Shown here: positions 1-12,840 of the stretch, one piece after another
Layout: every line of letters begins with the position of its first letter
Numbering within the stretch: position 1 is the first letter of the stretch
Assembly: GCA_034440575.1 (NCBI GenBank)
Contig: JAOTOL010001074.1
Location: forward strand, 1-64,000
Direction of reading: 5' to 3'
DNA from: Imbricaverruca yamaguchii
Taxonomy: Eukaryota > Arthropoda > Thecostraca > Neoverrucidae
DNA: 64,000 nucleotides
Notes under the pieces: model-generated
What the model was told of the DNA's origin: nothing
Seen by the model: the letters and a program-made list of their open reading frames with translations, nothing else
The model's database searches: none
Made by a program: the position numbers and the translations under genes

Positions 1-2793
1 AATCATTACAAATGATGAATACTTGACGGCAGTAGCAATGACTGAGCATTGTACAACTTTAGGTCCCGTCCTTTGTGCACACAAGGGTGTGCCCCTGACA
101 GTCAAACAAAAATCCTTCTGGATGCATCTTCAATTGCCCTTGATAATAAGCATGCATACAAAATTGCACGTCGATCCAACAAAATGTAGAAGTGACGATA
201 AAGGTGGTCTGACCCCTTTGCTAATACGGGTTCTAAATAAAAAGGCTCGTGGTCCCGTAGCAAGTTTTATATAAAGTGCTGAGAAATCACGACTTTAACA
301 CATTATGTGTATCGAAGTTTCGTCGGTTTTTAGCGAACCTGTGAACATTCCATAGCTTAAATTGTTGCGTCTGCTTGGTTTCAGATCCTCGTTCTAGGTA
401 GTGACAACTTGCACTATGCACGACAAAACGCTGTGCATAACGGTCATGGGTAAAGGCGGACAGCTGTCCCCGTGGCATGCTTCCTGTTGCGCACAATGGA
501 TGTCGGCAACTGGATGAGCCCAGCACAACCCCACTGCATGTGCCGACTTTGGGGCATGTTTTCTGAAATTGCTCGCGATATCGCGTAAGGTACAGAACAA
601 ATGGATAACTTAGCAATCGTAATTCGTGCAGCTTGTATAGGCATACAAAAGAGATGAAACGTGAATGTATATGATCTGTCGGTAATTTCTTTAGCTATCT
701 TATTAAGAAAGTTGCAACGAGCCAGGATCCTTGGATAAACCTCGTAAGGTGGAGTGACAACAAGAAGAAATTTGTGACGGCGTCTATAGTTTGTCGGATC
801 TGACAATTATGTGGGAAAATTTGTCTTGCTAATGATGATCGAAGCAAGAAGTAACCCAGGGATTTAATTTTCCGGTTGTTTGTCTCGGTTGTTGTAATTT
901 TCGTTTGGTTTTCCGGCTTATTGTGGCACCTTATTGCGCACGTAAATATTGGTATTTTCTTTAGACATGCTGGTTTCGGTTTTTTCTTCGTGGGTTCTTC
1001 AGAGAATTCAAAATGGAATCAGAGGGCTCTGCTGATGTTTGTATGCGTTTCATAGTTGGTGTATCATTGCCACGCGAAGTCTTTAAAGAAAGGCACCACC
1101 TTCAGGAATTTCGCGTTTAAGCAAAGGGCTCCAGCTGACTGATTTTTGTTTCGTTCAGGCGCACGCGAAACGCACAGAAAAGGTAAACGTCTGGTTTGAA
1201 CAGGCTTCTATGGATAATATTGCATCCTCCATAGTTTGGTGTGCTGCTATAAGAACACATCATATTTAGCAATGTTTGTGAGTCTCGAAAAGTCAGATTA
1301 CCAAGCCCAACGTGTTTGTCAGCAAAATCATGGTGTCTAGAATTAAGAGCAAGCAAATGTTTGGCGCCAACATGCCCACTGCAAAATCGTCCTGTGCTCA
1401 GGCTATTGGAGCGATCTGGATGACGCTGCCCACTTTCATGGGGCTACTCAGCACCAGAGGTTCTAAATAGAGGGAGGGACACTTGGGCATGTGCCCCCAC
1501 CCCCCCAATCCAAGGAAGTGTGACGACTCCTGACCGGGAAAATACCCACGATAGACTACAATGCACCACGTCCCCCAATCGGTTCAGCATATTATTTTTC
1601 AAGCTGAAGATATCCCTATCAGGGGGAATAGGTGCCCTCTTTAGACGAAGAGTGGCTATTGAGAGGAATAAATGTCCCTTTTGTGTGTACCGGTGTACCC
1701 ATTCACCTTCCTCAGCTCAGCAAATTGTCAGTCTAGGCCCCCACCCTACGGATTTTAGCAGTTGCTCCCATCCGAGGAAATAGGCCCCTCCAAACGATTC
1801 CAAGCGCCCCTAATTACCAAAGAGTTGTACGCCTTGATGAAAGAACAGCATGGTCTGAGCTTGGCGTTGATATGTGGTAATTACCCGAATGGTGGCTCTT
1901 TGAATGTTTGGGAACATTTCTGTGCTTGTCCCGTTTGGAGTCAAGGGCCGACGATCTTGCCCTCAAATTTATTTCAAGATATGCAAAATCAGATATATAT
2001 GAACGTACTACAGTTTCGTGTCAATGTGTCACCTCATTCGGCAGCTATCCCGGGAAAACCTGAGGAGGTGGGGCGGGACTCTCGAGAACCTCACCCTTGT
2101 CCGGAGAGAGTACTACATGAACGCATTGCCAGTATTCCACTACAAGCATAAGTAAAAGATAAACAGTGGTTTTCTACGCTTCCTCGAAAAGTTAACTCGT
2201 AAAATCTACGAATTGCATGACCTCTTCTGTGCACCATGCTGCTAAATATGCCACAACATGTCTTCACTTACTTGTAATTTGGGAATAATCGTCGTCATTT
2301 TGGTATCCAATGAGCCTCTGGGAAAATAGTATGGTTTTAAATGGATAAAGGGGCCTTCGCGAAATGCATGAGTGATTTTATTTCGTTGGCGGGAGTACCC
2401 CCTCTATCATTATGTCTTACACAAACTGATATGAGATAATACATTTTCTCACAAATATTTCATTTGTATTGGAAAACCATCTCCAAACGTTCAAGATAGC
2501 AATCAACGTATCAACAGCTGGAATGCATTGTGTAGTGTTATATAAAAAAAAATTGAAAAGGCTTAACTGGTTGCGTCAATCCTGGCTTCTTCTGTTTCTC
2601 CAAGTCATGATTTTCGCAGTATTTAATAACATCCGGTAGATTTCGCAAGTTAGAACCAAAAAATGTTCCTCAAACTGAGCTCGTTTAATTTAAAGGACCA
2701 TTCTTCACGTACTTCCCATGACACTCCGAAATATATTTGACAAGGCCTTAGCCACTATTATAGAAACTATTTAGTACGCAACTCTATATATTC
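1..2793. other. Unassigned non-coding sequence
   Basis: No reading frame here resembles a known protein and no transposon ends were recognised. Short open frames are of chance length for this base composition. Around 1480-1800 there are runs of C and G of the kind found in decayed repeats, but no terminal repeats were found. Confidence 0.5.
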
Positions 2794-3632
2794 TTAACCC
2801 GCGCCGTCTCTCCGGTCAGATCCTCACACCACGTCTCGGGGGGCGGGGAGGATAGTAACCCCATCTAAAATCCAAACTAAACGTCGCACGAAAAAGAAAG
2901 AGGTGTCACCGGAACGCGCTCGACGAGCAGTGTCCAGATCCACCCCTGAAAAGAATTTCCCCCCAAAGGTAACGTCACAAGGGAGGCTAGATTATCATGA
3001 CTATTCACGACTCACATTATGTTTTTGGCTCTGGGGAGTTCATTTTGGGGGATACATGAAAACAAAAAATGATTTAGAATGAGAAAAAGATAACGAAATC
3101 GACCAGGGCAATACATTTTTCCTGGCCCGCCAAAAATACAAATTACATTTTTTGAAATGTCAAAAGTTTCAGTTTTCAAGTTTTCTTTAGTTTTCCTATT
3201 CCAATGGGTAGAGCAGACCGAGAAACGTTGTTGAAAGTCCACTTGCCCTAATCAAAATGCTTACTTTAGCCAGAATCTTCTATTTGAACTGCAATTGGCA
3301 AATATGCAAAATGTATATGTAGTCAAAAACAACAAAAATCTAGATACGTTTTGTTGCATCCCCACAGATAACCACACTCTGAAAGTTTCATTAAAATACC
3401 TGCATCCGTTAAAGCGTGACGACTGGTTGAACTTTTTGGAGGTGACCTCACTTGATGTCGACTAACTCGTTGACCCTAGACGACCTGACTTCAAAATTTT
3501 GAAACAGCATGCCAAATTGACGTGGGAAAAGGCATCACAAATTTGGGTGCGCTGCCGCCCGCCGTTCGTTCAATATCCGCGAAAAACCTGAGGGGGGAGG
3601 TTGAAGACCCCTCCCCGAGACGGACGGGTTAA
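2794..3632 (+). mobile_element. piggyBac-like non-autonomous element, copy 1 (repeat R1)
   Basis: The element lies between two TTAA tetranucleotides (2794-2797 and 3629-3632). It begins CCCGCGCCGTCTC and ends GAGACGGACGGG, an imperfect terminal inverted repeat. TTAA duplication with CCC...GGG ends is the known signature of the piggyBac superfamily. The 831-bp interior has no transposase-like frame, so I infer a non-autonomous (MITE-type) element mobilised in trans. Related copies or fragments lie at 9664-10461, 30720-31187, 44780-44905 (reversed) and 47034-47348 (reversed). The family assignment rests on termini only. Confidence 0.7.
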
Positions 3633-6600
3633 TACTCTGCGGATCATCCTCTTTCTTATTCATGTTATCACTCCACAGCTGTGCGATATGAAAACACCGC
3701 GCTTCCTTTTGCTTCCTTTATGTAATCTACGATCATGTTGGCCAGGTCTGGCCAGAAGAAAAGGGAAAATTCCTTCCAAAATCCAGAAGCGGAAGGAGCT
3801 TTGTTCTTCATCATGCCTTAGAGCATATATAGATTGCCTTCACTTGTTGACTATTACAGGAGTTCTTTCCATTTTGTATAATTCGGGAAAATCTATAGAA
3901 GCCAGATAATCGTTGATTCGCCGGTCGCTATGATCTGCATGACATGTTGACTCATATAGTTAAGTAAGCAATGCATTGTAATATTAAAAAATGTCTGCTT
4001 TCGGAAGCTAGCTGCCCGTCTTCTGTTTTCAAAACATTGATGTGTCCTTAGTATTTTATTGGGCACACATACCGAAGAAGCATTTTGCAGGTATATAACC
4101 CTGATTTATCCATCTCAATCTAGACCATAACTAGCAGGTCAAAGATTAATTTTCCTAGAATGCATTTGCTCGATCACGAATAGTTGCGTATGGTTGGCAG
4201 AATCGTTAAGGGCGTGTCGTTGGTGGTGGTAGTTGCATATTCGTTGGTAGAACTAACGACAAAAGCAGTCAATCCCATATTGTTGCAGTCATGTAATGTA
4301 CTTTCTTCTTTTCTCCTCTACACGATCTTTTCTTTACGGCTTCTGATTCTACTGACTCGAATGGCACTCGTGGTCATTTCTAAATTCAAACGCAAATCGT
4401 AAGCATTGTTCCGTTTATGCTGTCGCTAGCATAATTCATTTTTGGTCTATACGCACACAGCAAATGAAAAATCATCTTCGAAAAGGGTATTGTTAAGTCA
4501 CCATAATCTAGGTCTCATCGCATATGCGGACAGTATAATTTTTGTATGCATAGGCTGTGGTCCGTACACTGTAACTTATGTAGATATTCAATCTCACAAC
4601 CATTGCATTTAGGTGCTGAAGCATATAATTGTCGCCCAAATTCGAATATCACAAAGGTGCATCACATTTTAGGTAAACTGATATTCGTGGATGTTTGCCA
4701 TGAAAAACATCCCAGAATTGCCAGGCATATCTGGCGGTGACGAAACTCCGTTCAATTAATTCAGCAATCAAGAAGTGGTTACGTGTTCAGCAATATTTAT
4801 GTGTTGCATCATGCATAGTGATGCATACCGATGCATGCATCCTGATCCATGTGTACTGAAAGCCAGGTATTTGTGTTCGCTTCCATGCTTAGGCGGACAT
4901 TTCGTCAGGATACTCCGAATTTCAATTATTTCTAGTTTATGCTGACAAAATGGCCAGCCGAAATTAAACCTGGTGTATTTTGATGGGACATGTTCAGATC
5001 TGAGTGTAAACCGAAATCAGTGCATGATAGCCGAAGCCATGCATACACCAACATGACTACTTAAAAGATTCCTGATCGGATCCCGTTCTTCAGATGTGGT
5101 CATTTATTCACTGCATACATATACATACTATTCACTGACAACAGCCTGCATACATATTCGTTTTTCGTCTGGAAGCTGACATTATTAAAGCGCGTGGTAT
5201 TATCCCGACGTACATAGGCGAATGTTTTATATCATGCAATTAACGGGTCATTTCTGGCTGTGCTTAGTCAGACATGAAGCTACCTTGCCACAGGTGTGCA
5301 TAACATTTTACTGAAACAATATATATATATATATAACTACTTATTGACTTAACACACTTCATTTTCACTCGCCAGAATACGGAAAGGCGGTGGATTAATG
5401 CCTCCTTTGTGGATGTGGGATGATGGTGAAGCATCATGTGGAATCGTTCAGCTCTTACCACACTTTTTGTCCGCTTAACTTTAACCCTCGCACGTTCAGG
5501 AGCGTATCACATTGCCACCCATCTTTGTGACCACGGAACAAACGTCACTGGTTAGCATGTGGCCTCTTAGTGTAACTCGCGGGGAGGGGGTCTTATTTTT
5601 GCGATGCACGTACTCTCGACTATAGTTTCCACTTTCTGGCGCAGTGGCAAGACACGGCAACCCGTAATCCTGGGAACATGATCCTTTTGCTGTACAATGC
5701 CATAATTTTCCGTGCCACTGCCGTGCCAGTGTCGGTACCCCTAGTAATAAAATTAAAGCATATATCTCAAATTGTCTTGATGTTGAACTGAATTGACCAA
5801 GATTACCAGGAAAAAGGGCTTAACCAATGATATGTGGAATAACTTTGAAACGTAGAGACTGATCCGCTGTCAGTGTGTGAAATGTTTTGCATCTCTGGTA
5901 TTGCTTACTTTCGTCATCAATCATGATTTCCCTCGTTGTTTAGATGGTCCCTTTGTATCCCCATGCTTTTTTATGTGCCATCATCCAGCTTGCTGTGCCA
6001 TGTGTCGTGCGGTGCCAGAACCTGCTGTGCCCGTGCTACGTCTCATGCCAGTGTTTGGAAGAAAAAGTGAACAACTCTATTATCGACTCTTATCGGGTCA
6101 TCCATCAGTGGCCTAATCGGGGAGTGACCTGTAACCGAGAACACTATTGAGGCATATAATCCCTCCGTACCCATATTCAGGTTTTAATAAATAATTAGTG
6201 ACAACATTGCGTGCAAAATACCAAAGGCAAGTTACCGTTTGACCCGATGACATCACATGGGCTACTTTTTTGTTTCTTAGCTTTACCTTAGTCATTTCTC
6301 TCTTCACTACAGGTTAACTTTTGGCTGTTTCTTAAACGGTTTGTGAGATATATTTAATGCACATTTAAAACCTGCACTAGATGACGTCACCTGATTTTGG
6401 TGTTCCCCAACTTCGTTAATTTAGTGGACTGCACCTCAACATTTGACATGCACATTCATCAATTGTCGGGTTATATGATAAATTACCGAAGTGATTCTTT
6501 AGATGGATTATGAGTTATTTCAGAAAACCTTAGAGGGTCTAATTAATCCCTTCACTGCGAGGTCCAAGCTAATGTAAGTATTCATTTGTTACCCGAAGTA

Positions 6601-7689
6601 TACAAATCGGTATTAATCACGACAGCTGATCACATGCACCACGCTAGCTTTTCTTTCGCTTCGCTAACATTCTCCGTTTGTTAATATTTGGAGAAGTAAA
6701 CCACATCTGTAAAATTTCTGGATAAGGTAACAAAATGCAATACAATGCAATGTAATGCAAATGTAACGCAAACTCCATCAGTAAACTTTCCGTCTCCTTT
6801 TATGTCAGTCTACTGACTTGAAACCTAGCCCTTCACTTTATTCGGCGACTACTCCGATGGACCATAGCACTAAATGCAACGGATGTCCCTCACCAAAGAA
6901 CTTAAAATCTCCCCATGCCATTGCATGCTGACGACGAATACTGGATGCGGGTAGCGACGAACACAGCCCAAAGCGGTGGTCTATGCCCTGTTGTTTTCAG
7001 CTCCATTTATAAAGAACTGAATTAACCGAATTGGCCGTCAAATTGGCCGCTGAATGCCACGTTGCATTTGACAGGCGAATCAGCATCTTAAGGCTGGTTT
7101 GCTGACAAACACGAGGAGCAGTGCTTATGAATTCATCCAAGCCATGGCTATTATGTATGAAATGTGTATACAATATTTTGGCAGTGTCAGGGGTACTCCC
7201 GCCGTGTCACCCTTCCTCCGGTTCATGCATCCCTGAAGGCAGTACTGACATGCGCTCGCCTGGACAGGTCCATTACGAGGTGTGTGACCTCAGCATCTGA
7301 CAAGGAATCATGATTTATACATTTGAAAGTGCCAGACACATTCATCATGTCGGCCCAAGGAATGGTAAAGAAGTCGTCACCACTGCGTTACGTTTCAGAA
7401 GTATACTTGTTAGTTGTTCGCGTTCTTTCGCCTACGTTAGCAAATGCCGTGGTATGCTCAATAGTGACCACGCCGCAAGAAATCTGAAGTTCCTTGTCCG
7501 CTACAGCATCCCCACACCTCATGATGCGTCCTGCCACATTAGTCAATGTAAATTATGAGATTAAAGTTGATGGAACTGAGTGAACATATGTGCCTGCGCC
7601 TTCCACTTCCTCAAAATTAAAGACGACGTGACAAAAAATGGCCCTGACAATGAATACTTTCACTCAGTTTCTGGAAATTCACACTAATC
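3633..7689. other. Unassigned non-coding sequence
   Basis: No supportable gene. Minor features are a short AT run near 5320-5334, several TGCATG-rich words at 4805-4855 and a short AATGCAA-type repeat at 6733-6775. Nothing else was recognised on either strand. Confidence 0.5.
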
Positions 7690-7955
7690 TCCATAAAAAT
7701 TGTGTGGTTGAGGGACACGGAAGACTCTTAAACCGACACGGAACGACTCTCTCCGATACAAGAGGTAACTGACACAGAAGGCTCCTCACAGACACAAGGA
7801 CTACCATGACCAATACAGAAGGCCTCTGACGGAAATAGGAGGCCCCGTGATCGGCGTAGGAAGCCATCTGACAGAGGAGGCTCTCGCGGGAAAATGAGGA
7901 CATCCTGACTGGTACTGGGGCGTCCCTCACTGATATAGGAGATGCTTGGTGATTT
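7690..7955. repeat. Degenerate minisatellite, about 30-bp unit
   Basis: A phrase of the form CTGACACAGAAGGCTCCT recurs about every 29-32 bases with many substitutions. Open frames on the minus strand (7679-7973) follow from the repeat and have no other support as protein. Confidence 0.55.
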
Positions 7956-8170
7956 AGAGATTGCATCTATCATTCTAGATAAAACGTTGTCAATAAAGAT
8001 CAGTGTACGTAAACTATTTCTTGAGCTGCGCCTTTTTGGTCTACCTAATTACTTGGCTCTGATCATTTTGGAATAGAGAACCGATTGTTTCATTCTCATG
8101 GGATTCATAGACCTAAATTTAGATATTATAAGTGTTGCTATAGGCTTACGCCGGAGTTTACTATACTGAA

Positions 8171-8580
8171 CTCATGCAGTGCGAAGTGCGATGCACCCGA
8201 AGTCCGAATGCCCCGAAACTCTCAGTCACGTACTGGTTGCCTGCAGCCGACTTAACCATGAGCGAAGGCGTCAGTTTGGATATACCCCTCTCTCTCTCTC
8301 ACTTAGGGAAGTCATCAATTGTTCAACCGGGAGGGCTTTTCCGCTTCCTATCAGAAATCAAGTTTTCTTTGATTTACACTGTGATATATTCATTAACTAG
8401 ATTTTATACCGGACGAAATGAGAATCGTAGCATGGTAAGGTATCATTCGTACTTAACCCCGTGATATTCAATTCTGACTGACTTTTGCTAGCATTTTACT
8501 ATTTGACTGACGATGATATGGGCGCTGAATGACCGATGCAGTCGATGAGCCCCTAAACTCCAATAACCAACCAACCAGCC
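8171..8580 (+). mobile_element. I-type LINE remnant, C-terminus and 3' tail
   Basis: A decayed frame at about 8179-8400 shows the C-terminal pattern of I-clade LINE polyproteins (residues ETLSHVLVACSRLNHERRRQFG in part, as in the final His/Cys segment). It is followed by the family's 3' tail at 8516-8578: GGGCGCT, ATGACC, GTCGATG, then an (AAC)-rich end. The same tail appears on the minus strand at 49190-49260, 49623-49690 and 60806-60866. It is a 5'-truncated, dead copy. Confidence 0.6.
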
Positions 8581-9663
8581 AACCGAAACTCTCAGTATAT
8601 GTATCTCGGCCTAAATCACGAGTAGCTCAGAAGCTGAAAATGATTATCATAGGTACAGATACGTCAGCAACTTTCAATCACTTTGAAAACAAGCTGATGT
8701 ATGCACATGAGCTTAGATGCCTATCATCTCACCGTATCCAACATTTTTTTATGTGTGGGCAACAAGTGACGTTGATTGCCAATAATTCACACTTGCCTTA
8801 ACAACAACAGATCAGTAGTCGCGTCGCGTCGCGTAGTCGCGAAAAAATGGATGCATTGACACCCGCCTAACCCCTCGCAGCCCCCACACGGGCGGAGGTT
8901 AATGCGCATGAAGCCAAATTGCGCTAAGTTCGGAATGCTTTTGTGTAATGATTTCCCGCCCCCAAAAATAAGAAACGGTGGCCTGCAACTGTCACCCCTG
9001 CCGCATCATGGGCAAAGCAAACGAAGTGGACTGCATCAATGTGCTATTGTACATGTTGCTTCAGTACAAAATTACGTACGCTTATTGGCATATTGGCAAC
9101 TTACCTTCGTGCTCGCTTAACCTGGCCTAGGCTCACCCATATATGATCAAAAATGTTTACTAAAGCAAACATTATGATCAGTCTAAGTAACAGGTCTTGT
9201 GATGATGCTAGCCTGAAGAGGACGAACGAATATGCATGCACTTTAATTCATTTGGAAGCAATCCATTCAGCCAACGTGGGAAAGATGGTAAAATAGAAGA
9301 CTTGACCCAAAGTGTAAAGCTGGGTTGAAGCGCACAGCTCCAATGGTTTCTTCTAGGACATTCGAAGGTCAACTTAGCGACAAATAAACTTCCCTTGGCA
9401 TCCACAAGAACATTTTCCATCTTGCGGACCAGTTCAGGAAAAGATGGAAGGAATGGCAGGATATCAGAATCAGGTTTCCTTTCACCATATATGAAGGATA
9501 TGTCTCATCCCCATTATTTTTTCCAGAACTTTATCATCTTGAATATTGGAGTGGGTTTCCTGCAACAACGTAATATGATGATGATAATCTATGTTTAGGA
9601 ATCTGAACGAAGTCATTCGTTGTCAGTGCGACGGATTGAACGATAAAACATTAAATCCGGAAG
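8581..9663. other. Unassigned non-coding sequence
   Basis: No gene was recognised. A short GTCGC-type repeat lies at 8818-8842. No other structure was seen. Confidence 0.45.
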
Positions 9664-10461
9664 TAATACCCTCCCCGTCATTCCGGTCAGATCTTCACAC
9701 CCCGTCTCAGGAGGGATTCATTATATACCCCTCCAATCTCCAAACCAAACGTCGCACGAAACCGAAAGATGTCTCATTGGAAAGCGCTCGACGAGTACGG
9801 CTAAAAACCACCCCGACATCCTACTGAGGGGGTTTATGTGGTCACGGTTGACGTCATGTATGTTCTGTGGAGTTCAATTTCGTGGAGAAAACTGAATTGG
9901 AATCAGAATAGAAAGACGAAATTGGCATTGTGGAAAATGTTCGCCCACCCAAATATACCAATTGTTTTTATGTTGCTCAATTTTTAGTTCAATTCTTAAA
10001 TACTGTATTATGTTTCTAATAGATTAAACATACCGAGAGAGAAGTTGTTTCAGGTAAACATCGCCTCATGCAAATTGCTTACTTGAGCCACAATTTTCGA
10101 TTTTAGCCTAAATAGGCAAATATCTAAGCAAATATGCCATAAAAAGGCGAAAGTTCAGCCATACCTCTGGTGCGTTTCGTCCATAAAGAAAATTAAACGC
10201 TGAAAATGCATTCAAATATCTTTACCCGTTAAAGTGTGACGACTGGTTGAACAGTTTTGGAGGTGACCTGACTTGACCTCGACTAGTTCGGCCCCGTGAA
10301 TGACCCGGCTTCAAAATTTCCACGCAAAATAACAACTTGATGTGGGAATAGGTGTGCCGAATTTTGGCGCGCTGCCGTGCGCTGTTTTTTTTTAAACTAT
10401 CCGCGGAAAACCTTAAGGGATGCAAAAAACACGCCTCCTCCTCTGAAACGGCGCGGGTTAA
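9664..10461 (+). mobile_element. piggyBac-like non-autonomous element, copy 2 (repeat R1)
   Basis: Same family and orientation as the copy at 2794-3632. The two share the segments CCGGTCAGATC, ACGTCGCACGAAA and GTGACGACTGGTTGAAC in the same order. The right end is intact (GGCGCGGG followed by TTAA at 10458-10461). The left end is worn (TAATACCCTCCCC from about 9664). No coding capacity. Confidence 0.65.
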
Positions 10462-11070
10462 GATGTAGGCCCAAAGATGTTTCAAAACGTACTTCGCTTA
10501 AATCTTTATGTGGCGCACGAGATGTTCCTATCCTCTGTTGCGCTAACGATCAATTGCAAAGTGTGCCCATAATAGCTGTCGCAGCTCCTAACCTCCAATC
10601 CTCAGCCCTGTCCTATCCCACAATACTGGTAAAAAATCGGCCTAACCGAAGCGCCAATTCGTTTCCTCACACGCGTGTGCCGGCCGCCGGCCGCCCGCCG
10701 TCAGTCGAGTCGGCGGAAGCCAACTCGGCACCCTACCGACGACCGGCCCGTCCTGCCTTGCAGCAGGCTGCAAGCATGAGTGGTGTCAAGTTGCAAACAT
10801 GAGCGCGACGCGTCTGCACTGTAACTTTCGGCTTGCTCACACTTTGTCTACGTAGTACACACATACACACCTGCTGGACACACACGGTCACATATATGGT
10901 CAAAACCGAGGATGGCGAAAAAATCCGTCTGGAGACTGGTAAGCATCTGTCAATGCTTCAGACGAAGTTTGAAAACCGAGGACGTCAAAAACGTCCTCGC
11001 TATACACATCACGTCCTCGGTTGTCAGGTGTGCAAACAGAAAATGGCCTCGGTTTGCACGAAGCACAAGT
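10462..11070. other. Unassigned sequence with a CpG-rich patch
   Basis: No gene was recognised. Bases 10670-10765 are GC- and CpG-rich compared with their surroundings. The open frame 10377-10802 crosses the end of the neighbouring transposon and is not credible. Confidence 0.4.
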
Positions 11071-11689
<619 letters not shown>

Positions 11690-12840
11690 ATCGCGGCCAG
11701 CTCGCCTCTTCGGGGAAAGCCGAGCCGGGCTGAGACGTCGAGCGCCAGGTACGCAGGCTGGGAATCGGACGACTGCAGTGGCGGACACAGTTGTTGAACA
11801 TTCATCATTTTGTTAACATGTACAGTATCTTCAGATATGTATGCTGCTGCACTGTTGGCGCATCATATTTTCCTTGTCACTGTCATGTGGAGGTATCCTT
11901 GGAGATAAAGCTGAAGACGCCACTGGCAACGTGCACGTGTCACTGGATACTGCTAGGGTGAGGCACTATATCGCGCGGTCGTCGGGGGGAGGGGGGGGGT
12001 AGTTGATGCGTTGTCTTCCCACGCAGACTTTGGACTGGGCTGCTGCGAACTGACACCAGCGGACGGTCTGACTTATTGTCTATCTTATTGTACCAATGGC
12101 CGGCGTGGTTGACTGGTTTAAGGTCGATACACATATGCATAGTGCAAGGTGTTGAACGATATGTCAAATGTATGGCTTTTTAACCTTGAAATCATACTAT
12201 TCGTATGCAGCATGCAGCTAGGAGAACATGTAAGCCAATTAATAAAATTAGTTACTCAGTTTGCATGGGCCGCGGTAATTCGAATTTCTACTTTAAACCG
12301 CGCAGCGTCGCATTTGTTGTGCCATGAAAACGTTTGTCATACGTTAGTAACTTCGAATTCGGCGCGGGCTGAAATCCTGCCCCCCCCCCCAGAAGGATTT
12401 TAGCAATGGGAACACGGGGACGAGTAGCTTAGGGGTAAGTTGCTCATCTCACAATCGAAAGGTTATGGGTCTCGCCTGTCGCTACTCTTCGCCCGCGACC
12501 AATCGGCGTGAGAGATTGGCGACGCTACATGACAACGGTCGATGTGTCGTAAAAACCAATGACCAACCGACTAGCAATAGGAACGGATTTAGTTTAGATT
12601 TACGGTGAAAACAGAAACGTGACTCGTATCCGTGTCGCGTTAGACAAAAACAAAGTATTTTAAAAACCTTCCCTGTGGGCAATGAAAATTCTTCGAGGGA
12701 AGGTGCAGTTCAAGTGATGCTGGGGCTGGTGTGATATCACCAATTATTTCCTGCCACCGTCGGCAACAGGCATGGTCATGCACACGTTAGTTCTTAGTGA
12801 GAGAGTAATTCGAAGTTTTTCGAGCATGACAACTTGAATG
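11690..12840 (+). repeat. Dispersed repeat R2, copy 1
   Basis: This segment matches the reverse complement of 22145-23090 along its length. Shared words include GGCTGGGAATC, GACTGCAGTGGCGGACACAG, CTGAAGACGCCACTGGCAAC and GAGCATGACAA. Copy 1 is longer mainly because a SINE sits in it (12414-12572). I could not identify the superfamily: neither end shows a clear terminal repeat, and there is no coding frame. Confidence 0.7.
12414..12572 (+). mobile_element. tRNA-derived SINE (family S1), copy 1
   Basis: A 159-bp insertion absent from the sister R2 copy at 22145-23090. It is flanked by AGCAATGGGAAC (12402-12413) and AGCAATAGGAAC (12573-12584), a 12-bp target duplication with one mismatch. The head carries a box A-like TAGCTTAGGGG and a box B-like GGTTATGGGTCTCG, and the tail is AAAACCAATGACCAACC-like. 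The body (CGGCGTGAGA, TTGGCGACGCT, GTCGTAAAA) matches the minus-strand copy at 58137-58301. Transcription by RNA polymerase III is expected for the family. Confidence 0.8.
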
